DNA of 64,000 nt from an uncultured Mycobacterium sp. (GTDB lineage: Bacteria > Actinomycetota > Actinomycetes > Mycobacteriales > Mycobacteriaceae): the NCBI GenBank assembly GCA_900078375.1, contig FLQS01000004.1, positions 1-64,000 on the forward strand, given 5' to 3'. Below, piece after piece: positions 1 through 9,707 of this stretch; within the stretch, counting starts at the first letter, position 1, and every line of letters starts with the position of its first letter. The notes below the pieces were generated by a model. The model did no database searches and had not been told where the DNA came from. It was given only the letters and a program-made list of their open reading frames with translations. Both the position numbers and the translations under genes were made by a program.

Positions 1-1094
1 GTGGTGCCGCCGTGTTTCCAGTCTTGGGTGGCGTGGTGGACTTGGCTGTTGTAGCCGTTGGCGGTGCAGCCGGGTGCGGTGCAGCCACGGTATTTGGCCA
101 GCAGCATGATTCGTTGATCGGTTGAGGCCAGCCGCTTGCTACGACCTAGCCACAGCGACTTGCCCGTCACGCCGTCGAACACTGCCAGATAGTTGTCTGA
201 GGGGGCATTCATGGCGATCAGGTCGGTGATCGGGATCAGCGTCCCGCCCGCTGTCACGGCCTGACCGACGCCGGCCTGCAGGTCTTGCAGCGTGGTCGTG
301 ACGATCATCGTGACTGGGAGTCCGTTGTGCTGACCCAGTTTCGGATCCCCAAGGCGGCCGCGCACCAGGTCTGCCAACGCGTCATGCTGGCGTTGGCTAC
401 CACTGCGCAGATCGTCAGTCGCAGGCGCAGCGAACTTCGCCATCCACGCGTCCAATTCGGCACGCAACTCCGGCGTGGCCACCAGCTTCCCGACACTCAT
501 GCCGTCGGGGTGCTGGCCGCCGCACCATTGGAAGCCGCGCTTGCGGGCGCGGTCTTCCTCGGAGTATTTGCCGTCGGGGTTGAGGTGGGTGGCCAGCCGG
601 TCGGCGACCTTTTCCAGCTGATCGGGCCGCAAGGTTTGGGCGTGCTGGGCCAGGGTGCGTTCGGCCTTCTCGATCTCGACCGGACCGACATGGTCGGGCA
701 GGTCGCGGAAGAACTTCTGGATCACCCGCACGTGCTCGCCGTCGAGACACCCGGCTTCCCATGCCTTGGCAGTCTCGGGCAGGAGCGGGGACAGTTGCTC
801 ACCGGTCAGTGTGGTGCGTGGCGTGAGCTGTTCGGCATCACGGACCCGGCGTTTGGCCGCGGTCCGGCTGATCCGCAAAACATCAGCCAACACGATCGGG
901 ATCGGCGGGCAACCTTCATATCGCTCGAGATGGGTGATCTGATCGTGCGAGACCGCGATCTGACGACGCACCGCACTCTCCAGCCGCTCGATGACCGCGA
1001 ACCGCTCGGGTCCAGGCAGCTCCTCAATATCAGCGACTCCCAAGAGTTCGACCGCGGCGTCGAGCGCATCAAGTGCCGCCATGATCGAACTCAT
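1..1094 (-). CDS. 13E12-repeat (DUF222/HNH) family protein, cut by the window edge
   Basis: Reading the minus strand from the ATG at 1094 gives one open frame that leaves the window at base 1, so the C terminus is missing. The frame contains the DUF222 signature stretches RISRTAAKRRV, HLNPDGKYSEEDRARKRG, TPELRAELDAWM and TDLIAMNAPSDN, and then the beginning of the HNH part (CTAPGCTANGY, then VHHATQDWKHGGT at the edge). This is the family called 13E12 repeats in M. tuberculosis, present in many copies in mycobacteria and often treated as mobile. The HNH domain suggests endonuclease activity, but the exact role is unknown. Family members are usually 400-500 residues; 364 codons are visible. No stop codon or frameshift is seen in the visible part. 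Confidence 0.85.
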   Translation of the reverse strand, partial: MSSIMAALDALDAAVELLGVADIEELPGPERFAVIERLESAVRRQIAVSHDQITHLERYEGCPPIPIVLADVLRISRTAAKRRVRDAEQLTPRTTLTGEQLSPLLPETAKAWEAGCLDGEHVRVIQKFFRDLPDHVGPVEIEKAERTLAQHAQTLRPDQLEKVADRLATHLNPDGKYSEEDRARKRGFQWCGGQHPDGMSVGKLVATPELRAELDAWMAKFAAPATDDLRSGSQRQHDALADLVRGRLGDPKLGQHNGLPVTMIVTTTLQDLQAGVGQAVTAGGTLIPITDLIAMNAPSDNYLAVFDGVTGKSLWLGRSKRLASTDQRIMLLAKYRGCTAPGCTANGYNSQVHHATQDWKHGGT

Positions 1095-1631
1095 ACATCG
1101 AACACTAGTGCGACCCACCGACAAAAAATGACCCGCGAAACGATCTGTGGATGAATCCGAGACTGTGGAAAACGCTGCACTGCTTCACAGTTGAGGTGCG
1201 CCGATCGGCAGGCGTTCTAGTTGAAGAAGGCGATGGGCAGCCTCAGCGGTCCACGGATGGCGGGCGTGTCCCGCCAAGCCGTTTCGCCGGCCCCGCGGCA
1301 CCGAGTCAGGGATGGCCACGGTGCTCCAATGCTCCAGGCAGTCCGCGTTCGCGAACCCAGGCGTGGTGCAGCTTGCCGAGCTCGGTGACGGGTTCGGCGA
1401 CGCCGTCCGTATCGTCGGCGCTTGCCCTGGCAGGCAACGTCGCGTTCAGCCCCGCGCAGATGTGGCCGATAGCGCGAAGTCGTGGCCGCGCTCGCCATCA
1501 ACGCGCTACTCGGATCACGGTTTGCCACCAGCCTTTTCCGCCAATCAATCCGCGCCGCGGATCCCGGACGACCGCTATCTGGTCGAGTGGACCACGCTCC
1601 TGGCGAATCGAATTCGGGAACCCCGCTAGTC
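1095..1631. other. 537-bp stretch with no supported gene
   Basis: Short frames exist on both strands but none resembles a protein family I recognise, and none has a convincing ribosome binding site. A plus-strand frame ending near 1629 with the residues DDRYLVEWTTLLANRIREPR could be the tail of a decayed gene, but this is only an impression. The stretch lies between a multi-copy 13E12 gene and conserved core genes, where degenerate sequence is common. Confidence 0.4.
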
Positions 1632-2042
1632 CTACTCGGTCGGCGTCGTCCACACCTTGTCGATGCTGATCCGCAGCCGCAGGTTGAAGCCGCTCATCGA
1701 CTCGGTGAGGCCGAATTGATCTGAAAGCTCACCGTATTTCGCCCAGTACGGCGCGTCGTCGCGAGGATCGGCATCCTCACTATCCACGGTGGCGGAACCG
1801 CCGACGACGATGATGCCGCCGCCGTTGCCGTCGGAGTCCAGGTTCAGGCTCACGCGCGGATGCGACCTGAGGTGGCGCACCTTGGCCGAGCCCGGCGCGG
1901 TGTAGACGAGAACGTCGGTGCCGTCGAAGAAGAACCACACCAGCTTGGGCACCGGCTGGCCGGATTTGGCCACCGTGGTCAGCCAGCCGTACCTGTCGCG
2001 GGTGAGCCGATCGACCACCTCTGAAGTCAGTTCAATTGCCAT
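1632..2042 (-). CDS. PPOX-class, probably F420-dependent enzyme (Rv3369-like)
   Basis: This 136-residue protein has the split-barrel flavin-binding layout of the pyridoxamine 5'-phosphate oxidase superfamily: an N-terminal RYGWLTTVAKSGQPVPKLVWF strand pair (first 20 residues or so visible near residue 18), then VLVYTAPGSAKVRHLRSHP, which typically binds the flavin phosphate, and VSLNLDSDGNGGGIIVVGG. It matches the Rv3369 type, predicted to use cofactor F420, and lies next to the nitroreductase as in M. tuberculosis (Rv3368c-Rv3369). I chose the ATG at 2042 (MAIELTSEVV). The upstream ATG at 2072 would overlap the divergent gene starting at 2066. The substrate is unknown. Confidence 0.85.
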   Translation of the reverse strand: MAIELTSEVVDRLTRDRYGWLTTVAKSGQPVPKLVWFFFDGTDVLVYTAPGSAKVRHLRSHPRVSLNLDSDGNGGGIIVVGGSATVDSEDADPRDDAPYWAKYGELSDQFGLTESMSGFNLRLRISIDKVWTTPTE

Positions 2043-2065
2043 GGAGCCGAATGTAGTCTCAGCCC

Positions 2066-2707
2066 ATGACACTGCCTCTGAGCGTTGATGAACTCCTGAC
2101 TTCCACCCGATCGGTGCGCAAGCGGCTCGACTTCGACCGGCCGGTGCCGCGCGACGTGCTGATGGAGTGTCTGGATCTCGCGCTGCAGGCGCCCACCGGA
2201 TCCAATGCCCAAGGCTGGCAGTGGGTGTTCGTGGAGGACCCCGCCAAGAAGAAGGCGCTGGCCGACATCTACCGGGCCAATGCGACCCCGTACCTCGACC
2301 TGCCGAAGCCGGTGCGCGGCGATATCCGCGACGGCCAGATGGACGCCGTGATGGACTCGGCCAAGTATCTGAACCAGAACCTCGAGAAGGCCCCGGTGTT
2401 CCTGATCCCGGTCTTGGAGGGCCGCCCGGACGGCGCCCCCGCCGGCATGCAGGCGTCGTACTGGGGATCGCTGATCCCCGCCGTATGGAGTTTCATGCTC
2501 GCGCTGCGCTCCCGCGGTCTGGGTTCGGCGTACACCACGTTGCACCTGATCGGCGACGGGGAGAAGCAGGCCGCCGAAATCCTCGGCATTCCCTTCGACC
2601 AGTACGCCCAGGGCGGCCTGTGGCCGATCGCCTACACCAAGGGCACCGACTTCAAGCCCGCCAAGCGGCTGCCCGCCGAAGAGCTGACTCACTGGGATAC
2701 CTGGTAA
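2066..2707 (+). CDS. Nitroreductase family FMN protein (Rv3368c-like)
   Basis: The 213-residue product has the nitroreductase fold signature: an N-terminal TSTRSVRKRLDFDRPVP segment whose arginines normally contact FMN, APTGSNAQGWQWVFVED for substrate and FMN binding, and a C-terminal LGIPFDQYAQGGLWPIAYTKG motif. Such enzymes reduce nitro compounds or quinones with NAD(P)H. The physiological substrate of the mycobacterial protein is not known to me. It is transcribed away from the PPOX-class gene across a 23-bp gap, so the two share a very short divergent promoter region. Its stop lies 3 bp before the stop of the converging trmL gene. Confidence 0.88.
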   Translation: MTLPLSVDELLTSTRSVRKRLDFDRPVPRDVLMECLDLALQAPTGSNAQGWQWVFVEDPAKKKALADIYRANATPYLDLPKPVRGDIRDGQMDAVMDSAKYLNQNLEKAPVFLIPVLEGRPDGAPAGMQASYWGSLIPAVWSFMLALRSRGLGSAYTTLHLIGDGEKQAAEILGIPFDQYAQGGLWPIAYTKGTDFKPAKRLPAEELTHWDTW

Positions 2708-2710
2708 GAG

Positions 2711-3175
2711 CTAGACAGCCCCCGTAAACCCCTGCTGCCGCCACGCCTCATAGGCGGCCACCGCCGCGGCATTGGACAGATTCAGTGATCGCCGGCCCGC
2801 CAGCATCGGGATGCGCACCCGTTCGGTGATATGCGGGTCGGCCAGCGTCACGTCGTCCAAGCCCGTCGGCTCCGGACCGAACAGCAACACATCGCCTGGC
2901 CGGTAGGCGATATCGGCGAACGACCGCTGTGCGTGCGCGGTGAACGCGATCACCCGCGCGTCGCCCACCGCCGCCCACGCCTCCTCCAAGCCGGCGTGCA
3001 CCGTCACCGACGCCAGGTCGTGATAGTCGAGCCCGGCTCGGCGCAGCTTCGGTTCGGAAAGGTCGAAACCCAACGGCTCGACCAGATGCAATTCGCATCC
3101 GGTGGCCGCCACCATCCGGATCGCATTGCCGGTGTTGGGTGCGATCCGTGGCGAGTAGAACATCACTCTGAACAC
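2711..3175 (-). CDS. trmL: tRNA (cytidine(34)-2'-O)-methyltransferase (SpoU/TrmL family)
   Basis: The 154-residue product is a single-domain SPOUT methyltransferase. Visible motifs are SPRIAPNTGNAIRMVAATGC (motif 1), LLFGPEPTGLDD (motif 2) and RIPMLAGRRSLNLSNAAAVA (motif 3, which forms the knotted SAM-binding site). TrmL proteins methylate the 2'-hydroxyl of the wobble nucleotide in certain leucine tRNAs. I chose the GTG at 3175 because it gives MFRVMFYSPRIAPN, the usual N terminus; an ATG at 3199 would add eight residues without family support. It corresponds to Rv3366 (spoU). It is convergent with the nitroreductase and divergent from the methyltransferase at 3220. Confidence 0.85.
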   Translation of the reverse strand: MFRVMFYSPRIAPNTGNAIRMVAATGCELHLVEPLGFDLSEPKLRRAGLDYHDLASVTVHAGLEEAWAAVGDARVIAFTAHAQRSFADIAYRPGDVLLFGPEPTGLDDVTLADPHITERVRIPMLAGRRSLNLSNAAAVAAYEAWRQQGFTGAV

Positions 3176-3219
3176 AACGCCCCATCCTCGGTGCGCCAAG
3201 GGGAGGGGATAATGACGAC

Positions 3220-3825
3220 ATGGTCGAGACGAGTATCTGGATGCAGAAGGTCGCGGCCGATCCTGGGCATTCGGATTGGTATATCGAGCGTTTCCGTGCG
3301 ATGGCGCGCGGGGGTGAGGACCTGGCCGGCGAGGCTCGCTTCGTGGACGCGATGGCTCCCCGCGGTGCTCGGATTCTCGATGCCGGTTGCGGCCCTGGCC
3401 GGGTGGGCGGTTATCTGGCTGCGGCCGGTCACCAGGTGGTCGGTGTCGATGTCGATCCGGCGCTCATCGAGGCGGCCGAGCAGGACCATCCCGGCCCGCA
3501 GTGGCTCGTCAGCGACCTCGCGGAGCTTGACCTGCCTGCGCGGGGCATCACCGAACCGTTCGACATCATCGTCTCGGCCGGCAATGTGATGACGTTCCTT
3601 GCCCCGAGCACCCGAGTCCTGGTGCTGTCCCGGTTGCGTTCGCACCTCAGGAGCAACGGACGAGCGGTGATCGGCTTTGGCGCGGGGCGCGACTATGAGT
3701 ACAGCCAGTTTTTCAACGACGCCGCTGACGCCGGATTCACCCCCGATCTGCTGCTGTCCTCCTGGGACGTGCGGCCGTTCACTGACGACGCGGAGTTTCT
3801 CGTCGCGCTTCTTCGGCCGGCGTAG
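3220..3825 (+). CDS. Class I SAM-dependent methyltransferase
   Basis: The 201-residue protein carries motif I ILDAGCGPGRVGGYLA near residue 50, motif II VVGVDVDPALIEAAEQ with the acidic residue that binds the SAM ribose, and a post-II FDIIVSAGNVMTFL. The short C-terminal part has no domain that would point to a substrate, so small-molecule or protein methylation are equally possible. It lies 44 bp from trmL in the opposite direction, and 232 bp without a gene separate it from the conservon start at 4058. Confidence 0.82.
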   Translation: MVETSIWMQKVAADPGHSDWYIERFRAMARGGEDLAGEARFVDAMAPRGARILDAGCGPGRVGGYLAAAGHQVVGVDVDPALIEAAEQDHPGPQWLVSDLAELDLPARGITEPFDIIVSAGNVMTFLAPSTRVLVLSRLRSHLRSNGRAVIGFGAGRDYEYSQFFNDAADAGFTPDLLLSSWDVRPFTDDAEFLVALLRPA

Positions 3826-4057
3826 TCCATTCACTGAATAGAACGTCACCCGGAACATCGGTTGATGATCTCAGTTGCGCCGCAGCACAATTTGCTCGAC
3901 ACCCTATTTGGGTGAATGCCTTGGTCGCACCGCTATCTCTCTGTTCAGTAACGACTCTGGAGATGCCGGGCAATGGCTGTCATACTCGACGAATTGCCAG
4001 GGGTTATGCGCAGCTCCGTTGTCGCCAACACGGGCAGCGATGACCAGGAAAGTCCGG

Positions 4058-6652
4058 ATGAATCAGACTCAACAGCCGACAACCGCGCCGCCGAAGCGGC
4101 CGTCGCGTTGGTCGCTGCGCAATTGGCCGGTGCGGGGCAAAGTCTTTGCGATCGTGGCCATTCCGCTGGCACTGGCGCTCGTCTTCGCCGGCTCCAGGAT
4201 CTGGGACGAGGTCAATTCGGCGCGAGATCTGCAGGTCGCCGCCGATCGCGTCGAGATGATCCCGGTGATCGTCAGCTATGTCAGGGCGGTGGAAGGTGTC
4301 CTGTCCACCTACAGCTCTGGTGGGGACACCGCGTCGGCGGCACGCACATTCGACAACGCCCAGGCCACCCTGCAGAACAAGCTCAATTCCACCGAGGTCG
4401 CCCCCGACGTCCGCACCGGGGTGACCAACCTGCTCACCGGTGGCCAGAAGCTCGTCGGAGCTGTATCGGCAAACAGCATCGGGTTACGTGAGCGGATCAC
4501 CACCTACGCGCCGATCCTGCTGACCGCCGAGGACGCGATCAACGGTTCGGTGCGTCTCGACGACGAGCGGCTGCGCGCCGAGGCCCAGGGTCTGAGCCGC
4601 GCCGTCGGCGCCCGCGGCCAGATGCTGATGCAGGAGCTGCTCGTCCAGCAGGGCGGCGACCTCGCCGAGCCGGAGCTACGCACGTCGATGATCACGCTGG
4701 CAGGCACCGAGCCGTCGACGTTGTTCGGGATGAACCAGGTACTCGGCGTCGGCTCCCAGGACGCCAAGACGCTGCAGAGCGAGATGGTCCGCCGGATGGA
4801 CATCATGTCCAATCCGGACGCGGCGCTGGTCGGCAACGCAGACCTGCTTCAGTCGCTGCAAGCCACCGACACCATCGCCGGCCAGGTCATCAAGACCACC
4901 ACCGAGCAGGTCACCTCGGCCGTGCAACAGCAGGCCAGCGATCGGCGCAGCGCGGTCATCCGCGATGCGCTGCTGGTGTCGGCGGCGTTCATCGTCGCGC
5001 TGCTGGTCGTGTTCCTGGTGGCGCGATCACTGGTCAGGCCGCTGCGCATCCTGCGCGACGGCGCTTTGCGGGTCGCTCACACCGATCTCGAGCAGGGTAT
5101 CGCCCGGGTCCGGGCCGGCGACGAACGCGAGCCCGAACCGCTGGCGGTCTACACCACCGAGGAAATCGGCCAGGTCGCGCACGCGGTCGACGAGTTGCAC
5201 GCCCAGGCGCTGCTGCTGGCCGGTGACGAGGCGCGGCTGCGGCTGGTGATCAACGAGATGTTCGAAACGATGTCGCGGCGCAACCGCTCGCTGGTCGACC
5301 AGCAGCTTGCGCTCATCGATCGCCTGGAGAAGAGCGAGGACGATCCCGAACGGCTGGACAACCTCTTCCGGCTCGACCACCTCGCCACCCGGATGCGCCG
5401 GATCGGCGCCAACCTGCTGGTACTCGCCGGTGCGCAGGTGTCCCGCGACCACCGCGAGTCGCTGCCGTTGGCCAGCGCGGTCAATGCGGCGGTCTCCGAG
5501 GTCGAGGAGTACAAGCGGGTAGAGGTCGGTGAGGTGGCGGACTCGGCGCTGGTCGGCCGGATCTCCGCCGACGCGGTGCACATGCTGGCCGAACTGATCG
5601 ACAACGCACTGCGCTATTCGCCGCCCATCTCACCGGTCCGGGTCAGCGCGGAACACACCAGCAACGCCGGGCTGCTCATCGAGGTGCACGACGACGGCAT
5701 CGGGATGACCGACAGCGACCTGCGCATCGCCAACATGCGGCTGCACGCCGGCGGTGAGGTCAGCCAGGACAACACCCGGCACATGGGGCTGTTCGTGGTC
5801 GGGCGGCTCGCGCATATGCACGGGATGGCCGTGCGGCTGCGCAACGCGGTGGAGGGGGAGCCGTCCTCGGGGACCACCGCCGAGCTCTACATCCCGCCGA
5901 AATTGCTCGAGCACGGCGCGCCGATCGGTGCCGATGCACGACGCTACGACGCCCCTTCGGCGGCCGGGGACACCGACGACGTGTACGCCGCGCCGTTCGC
6001 GGCAGTGGTCGATTCGGAGCCGGTCGAGACGGGTGGCTTGCCGCGGCGTTCGCCGGGCTCCAGCGGCATGATTGGGGCACCTGCGCCGCAGCGCGAACCC
6101 GAGCCGGACGCGCAGCCTTCGCAGTGGTTCGCTCACGCCGAGCAGGCCGCGCCGGCACGCGAGCACCCCACGGACACCGCGCCGTTCTTCGGTTCCCGTG
6201 CCCGCGCGCAAGAGGCGCGCCAGGAGAGCCTCGACATCAGCGACATGGACGTGCTGGCGGCCGACTTGTCGGCGCCCGAACCCGAGCCCGAGACCACCGA
6301 CACCGATTTCATCTATCAAAAGATGCTCAACGAGATCATGGTCGACCCGCACACGCTGGTAGTGCCTCAGGACTGGAAGTCGGTGTGGGACAACGGTTGG
6401 GAGACCGCGGCCGAGGTGGAGAACGTCCCGGTGCAGGCGCACACCGAACACGGTCTGCCGGTGCGCGATCCCGGTGCCCGGCTGGTGCCCGGTACCGCCG
6501 AGGTCGTCGAAGCCACGCCGCCGGCCCCCGGACTCCCGCAACGTGACCCCGATGCGGTCCGAGCCTCCTTCGGCCGCCACTTCGGCGGCGTTCGGGCCGC
6601 GCGCTCCGATCTTCAGAACGGATCCGCAGAGAACGGACGAGAAGACCAATGA
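4058..6652 (+). CDS. Conservon sensor histidine-kinase-like protein (Rv3365c type, mfpE-like)
   Basis: The 864-residue product is the membrane sensor of a conservon. A transmembrane segment lies at about residues 31-50, followed by an external nitrate/nitrite-sensing-like helical domain, a second transmembrane segment near 302-322, a HAMP linker, a [11 protein letters not shown] helix near 440, and a HATPase domain ([12 protein letters not shown] near 511, VHDDGIGM near 542). The last 250 residues are acidic and proline-rich, probably disordered. I chose the ATG at 4058 because AGGAAAG sits five bases upstream; longer readings from 3875 or 4040 lack family support. Its stop overlaps the next start (ATGA). 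Rv3365c is 876 residues, so the length fits. It probably passes a signal to the roadblock and GTPase partners rather than acting as a classical kinase. Confidence 0.88.
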   Translation: MNQTQQPTTAPPKRPSRWSLRNWPVRGKVFAIVAIPLALALVFAGSRIWDEVNSARDLQVAADRVEMIPVIVSYVRAVEGVLSTYSSGGDTASAARTFDNAQATLQNKLNSTEVAPDVRTGVTNLLTGGQKLVGAVSANSIGLRERITTYAPILLTAEDAINGSVRLDDERLRAEAQGLSRAVGARGQMLMQELLVQQGGDLAEPELRTSMITLAGTEPSTLFGMNQVLGVGSQDAKTLQSEMVRRMDIMSNPDAALVGNADLLQSLQATDTIAGQVIKTTTEQVTSAVQQQASDRRSAVIRDALLVSAAFIVALLVVFLVARSLVRPLRILRDGALRVAHTDLEQGIARVRAGDEREPEPLAVYTTEEIGQVAHAVDELHAQALLLAGDEARLRLVINEMFETMSRRNRSLVDQQLALIDRLEKSEDDPERLDNLFRLDHLATRMRRIGANLLVLAGAQVSRDHRESLPLASAVNAAVSEVEEYKRVEVGEVADSALVGRISADAVHMLAELIDNALRYSPPISPVRVSAEHTSNAGLLIEVHDDGIGMTDSDLRIANMRLHAGGEVSQDNTRHMGLFVVGRLAHMHGMAVRLRNAVEGEPSSGTTAELYIPPKLLEHGAPIGADARRYDAPSAAGDTDDVYAAPFAAVVDSEPVETGGLPRRSPGSSGMIGAPAPQREPEPDAQPSQWFAHAEQAAPAREHPTDTAPFFGSRARAQEARQESLDISDMDVLAADLSAPEPEPETTDTDFIYQKMLNEIMVDPHTLVVPQDWKSVWDNGWETAAEVENVPVQAHTEHGLPVRDPGARLVPGTAEVVEATPPAPGLPQRDPDAVRASFGRHFGGVRAARSDLQNGSAENGREDQ

Positions 6653-7062
6653 CCAATCCGTCACGCCCGTCGAACAATTCGCTGGACTGGTTGGTATCCA
6701 ACTTCGCCCGCGACGTCCCCGGCGTCTCCCATGCGGTGCTGGTGTCGGTCGACGGTCTGCTCATCGCTGCCAGCGAGCAGCTGCCGCGCGAGCGTGCCGA
6801 GCAGCTGGCGGCCGTGACCTCCGGGCTGGCCAGCCTGGCCGCTGGCGCGGCCCAACTCTTCGAAGCCGGACAGGTGCTGCAATCGGTGGTGGAGATGGCG
6901 GGCGGCTACCTGTTGGTGATGCGGGTCGGTGACGGCTCGCAGCTGGCCACGCTGGCCGCGCCCAACTGCGACATCGGCCAAATCGGTTATGAGATGGCGG
7001 TTTTGGTTGAGCGAGTGGGCAACGTCGTCTCCTCGTCCCGGCGCACCCCGCAACCTTCGTGA
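6649..7062 (+). CDS. Roadblock/LC7 domain protein of the conservon (Rv3364c type)
   Basis: The 137-residue product is a Roadblock/LC7 protein: [20 protein letters not shown] opens the domain, followed by [20 protein letters not shown] and [20 protein letters not shown]. Proteins of this type (MglB-like) act as GTPase-activating or adaptor partners of the small GTPase encoded two genes downstream. The start overlaps the sensor stop in an ATGA, and the stop overlaps the next GTG start, so translation of the set is probably coupled. It is named mfpD or cvnB-like in other actinobacteria. Confidence 0.9.
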   Translation: MTNPSRPSNNSLDWLVSNFARDVPGVSHAVLVSVDGLLIAASEQLPRERAEQLAAVTSGLASLAAGAAQLFEAGQVLQSVVEMAGGYLLVMRVGDGSQLATLAAPNCDIGQIGYEMAVLVERVGNVVSSSRRTPQPS

Positions 7063-7415
7063 CCGGGGACGCCGAGGCGGACCTGGTTCGCCCGTACACG
7101 CTGACCGCGGGGCGCACCGACACCACCGTCGAGCTTCCGGTGGAGGCGCCGATCGAGACGCTGCCGTCAGTGGTGCAACACCCTTGGCCGTCCGGAGACG
7201 TGCGCGGGCGGATCTGCCGGCTGTGCAGCGACCGTCCGTCGGTGGCCGAGATCTCCGCGCTGCTGGATCTTCCACTTGGCGTCGCGCGGGTCCTCGTCGG
7301 TGATCTTGTGACGGAGGGCTATCTTCGGGTACAGACCACTTTGACTGACCGCTCGACACCTGACGAGCGCCGCGACCTGATCGGAAGGACCCTTCGTGGC
7401 CTACGAGCCCTCTGA
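7059..7415 (+). CDS. DUF742 protein of the conservon (Rv3363c type)
   Basis: The 118-residue protein starts at a GTG that overlaps the preceding stop. It has the DUF742 pattern: an N-terminal [12 protein letters not shown] stretch and a winged-helix-like C-terminal half containing [20 protein letters not shown] and [18 protein letters not shown]. The C-terminal half resembles a helix-turn-helix, but conservon members are thought to work at the membrane together with the GTPase. It overlaps the GTPase gene by 20 bp. Confidence 0.9.
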   Translation: MTGDAEADLVRPYTLTAGRTDTTVELPVEAPIETLPSVVQHPWPSGDVRGRICRLCSDRPSVAEISALLDLPLGVARVLVGDLVTEGYLRVQTTLTDRSTPDERRDLIGRTLRGLRAL

Positions 7416-7962
7416 GGGGCGGGCATCCGCTTCGACGAAAATCGTCGTCGCGGGTGGGTTCGGTGCCGGCAAGACCACGTTTGTCGGGGCGGTGTCGGAG
7501 ATCATGCCGCTGCGCACCGAAGCGATGGTCACCGACGCGTCCACTGCGGTGGACGCGCTGGAGGCCACCCCGGATAAGACCACGACGACGGTGGCGATGG
7601 ACTTCGGCCGGATCACTCTCGACCGTGACCTGGTGCTGTACCTGTTCGGCACCCCGGGGCAGCGGCGGTTCTGGTTCATGTGGGACGACCTGGTGCGCGG
7701 CGCGATCGGGGCGATCATCCTGGTCGACGTGCGCCGACTGCAGGACAGCTTTGCCGCGGTCGACTTCTTTGAGCATCGTAAGATGCCGTTTCTGATCGCG
7801 GTCAACGAATTCGACGGAGCGCCAAGGTATCCCACCGACGAGGTGCGCCGCGCCCTGACCTTGCCGGATACGACGCCGGTGATCAATCTCGACGCCAGGG
7901 ACCGCAAGTCGGCCACCGATGCGCTGATCGCGATCAGCGAGTACGCGCTGGCGCGGCTTTAG
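7396..7962 (+). CDS. Small GTPase of the conservon (Rv3362c type)
   Basis: The 188-residue protein is a small Ras/MglA-like GTPase. The P-loop GGFGAGKTTF lies at about residues 20-29, the switch II region LYLFGTPGQRRFWFMW near 82-97, and an NEFDG motif near 137 replaces the classical NKxD. It starts at a GTG inside the end of the DUF742 gene and its TAG stop overlaps the GTG of mfpA by one base. In M. smegmatis the equivalent GTPase (MfpB) is reported to work together with MfpA in fluoroquinolone susceptibility, which this arrangement matches. Confidence 0.9.
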   Translation: MAYEPSEGRASASTKIVVAGGFGAGKTTFVGAVSEIMPLRTEAMVTDASTAVDALEATPDKTTTTVAMDFGRITLDRDLVLYLFGTPGQRRFWFMWDDLVRGAIGAIILVDVRRLQDSFAAVDFFEHRKMPFLIAVNEFDGAPRYPTDEVRRALTLPDTTPVINLDARDRKSATDALIAISEYALARL

Positions 7963-8513
7963 TGCAACACTGGACCGACCGGGAATTCGCCGGCCACGAC
8001 TTTCGCGACGAAGATCTCTCCGGCCTGCAGACCGAGCGAGTGGTGTTTACCGAATGCGACTTCAGCGGCGCCAACCTGGCGGAGTCCATACATCAGGGGT
8101 CGGCATTTCGCAATTGCCGGTTCCTGCGGACCACGCTGTGGCACAGCACGTTCCGCAACTGCAGCATGCTCGGCTCGTCCTTCGAGAACTGCCGGCTGCG
8201 GCCGATCGTCTGCGATGAGGTCGATTTCACGCTCGCCGTCCTGGGCGGGGCAGACCTGCGCGGGGTGGACCTGTCCGGGTCTCGGCTGCGTGAAACCAGC
8301 TTGGTTCAGGCCGATCTGCGCAAGGCGGTGCTGCGGGGGGCCGATCTGAGCGGGGCGCGCACCAACGGGCTCCGACTCGAGCAGGCCGATCTGCGTGGTG
8401 CGCGCATCGACGCCACACTGTGGACCACGGCGGCCTGCCGGGGCGCCCGCATCGACGTCGCTCAAGCGTTGGCGTTCGCTGCCGCGCACGGCCTCGACGT
8501 CAGCGGCGACTGA
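7962..8513 (+). CDS. mfpA: Pentapeptide-repeat DNA-mimic protein MfpA
   Basis: Most of the 183-residue product is built of pentapeptide repeats A(D/N)LXX, for example CDFSGANLAES near residue 30 and the run ADLRGVDLSGSRLRE to ADLRGARIDA in the second half. This folds as a right-handed quadrilateral beta-helix that mimics B-form DNA and binds DNA gyrase. MfpA of M. tuberculosis (Rv3361c, 183 residues) protects gyrase from fluoroquinolones. The position directly after the conservon GTPase and the matching length make the assignment firm. The GTG start overlaps the preceding TAG stop. Confidence 0.93.
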   Translation: MQHWTDREFAGHDFRDEDLSGLQTERVVFTECDFSGANLAESIHQGSAFRNCRFLRTTLWHSTFRNCSMLGSSFENCRLRPIVCDEVDFTLAVLGGADLRGVDLSGSRLRETSLVQADLRKAVLRGADLSGARTNGLRLEQADLRGARIDATLWTTAACRGARIDVAQALAFAAAHGLDVSGD

Positions 8514-8635
8514 GCGCTGCTTCCAGGTCCGGTAGCCTCGGAGACTTCGGTTCACGGTGCTTTTATCCGTTTCGATCCCCGCCCGGCGTTGCTAGGTTCT
8601 CTATCGACCCCTCGGCCTCTCCTCCCATGTCGTCG

Positions 8636-8664
8636 TTGACCGGGATAGCCGAATAGTGTTATGG
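8636..8664 (+). promoter_or_regulatory. Possible promoter of the cysteine synthase operon
   Basis: TTGACC at 8636-8641 is followed after 17 bases by TTATGG (8659-8664), an imperfect match to a SigA-type promoter. Transcription would begin near 8671, downstream of the ATG at 8661. This favours the later start at 8715 (or the GTG at 8727) for the cysteine synthase. Confidence 0.3.
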
Positions 8665-8714
8665 GACAACGCATCCAGGTTTGCGGTGCGACTTCCACAA
8701 CGACGAGCAAACGG

Positions 8715-9707
8715 ATGCGAGACAACGTGGCAACCGGCCAGAAACGAATCTTCGACGACGTCACGCAAACCGTGGGAAATACCCCCCTCGTGCGGCTGAA
8801 CAATTATCTCGCTGCTGCCGACACAGAGCTGTTGTTGAAGCTCGAGTACTACAACCCGACAGCCAGTGTCAAAGACCGGCTCTCGGTCGGCGCCATCAAC
8901 TTCGCGGAGAAGAGCGGACAGCTGCGGCCAGGCGGCACGATTGTCGCTGCGAGCAGCGGAAACCTCGGCATCGGACTCGCAGCCGCTGGGGCCGCCCGCG
9001 GCTATCGCGTCGTCATCGTCATCTATGAAGACACGAGTTACGAGCGGAAAGTTGTCATCCAAAACCTCGGGGCGGAGCTCGTCCTGACACCGAAGGAAGA
9101 CGGCGTGCGAGGCTCGGTGGAGGAAGCCGAGAGGATCGCCAACAACACTCCCGGCGCGTTCTTCGTGCACCAGTTCATCATTCCCATCAATCGCGAAATA
9201 CATCGGCAGACGACGGGACCCGAGATCTGGCGCGACACCGCTGGAGACGTCGACGCGGTCGTGATCGGAGTCGGCTCGGGCGGGACGATCAGCGGTGTCG
9301 GATCCTTCCTGAAAGAGCAGAATCCGGGTATCAAGATCTTCGCGGTCGAACCGGACAATTCCGCGGTTCTGAACGGCGAAGAATTCAATCCGCACAAGAT
9401 CTACGGCTTGGGGCCCAACTTCAAGAGTCCGAATTTCGCAGACGAGGTCGTCGACGAAATTCTCCGAGTCACTGAGCACGACGCGGCCGCCACTGCCAGG
9501 GAGCTCGCCAGCCGCGCCGGAATTCCCGCCGGACTCAGCGGGGGAGCCGCGGTGGCCGCCGCCAGGCAGGTCGCCGAACGCCGAGACCCGTCCATTCGGA
9601 CGATCGTCACGCTGGTGCCGGATTCCGCCGATCGCTACATATCAAGCTTCCTGTTCCAGGACGCATTCGACGAGAACGGAGTGCTCCGCGAGCATGTCGC
9701 TGTCTGA
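8715..9707 (+). CDS. Cysteine synthase-like PLP enzyme, divergent substrate loop
   Basis: The 330-residue protein is a fold-type II PLP enzyme of the cysteine synthase/cystathionine beta-synthase family. The PLP lysine is in NPTASVKDRLSVG, the phosphate loop is GSGGTISGVG, and the C terminus has VPDSADRYISSFLF. The asparagine loop, normally TSGNTG, reads SSGNLG here, and such changes can go with altered substrates. It opens an operon with two flavin monooxygenases and a symporter, so it may fix sulfide or sulfite-derived sulfur released by them, or make a cysteine analogue. The start is uncertain: ATG 8715 or GTG 8727, neither with a strong ribosome binding site. Confidence 0.8.
   Translation: MRDNVATGQKRIFDDVTQTVGNTPLVRLNNYLAAADTELLLKLEYYNPTASVKDRLSVGAINFAEKSGQLRPGGTIVAASSGNLGIGLAAAGAARGYRVVIVIYEDTSYERKVVIQNLGAELVLTPKEDGVRGSVEEAERIANNTPGAFFVHQFIIPINREIHRQTTGPEIWRDTAGDVDAVVIGVGSGGTISGVGSFLKEQNPGIKIFAVEPDNSAVLNGEEFNPHKIYGLGPNFKSPNFADEVVDEILRVTEHDAAATARELASRAGIPAGLSGGAAVAAARQVAERRDPSIRTIVTLVPDSADRYISSFLFQDAFDENGVLREHVAV

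Noticed and set aside
285..1154. Long open frame of 289 codons on the plus strand
   Set aside because: It mirrors the 13E12 gene on the minus strand, which has clear DUF222 and HNH motifs; the plus reading has no family resemblance.
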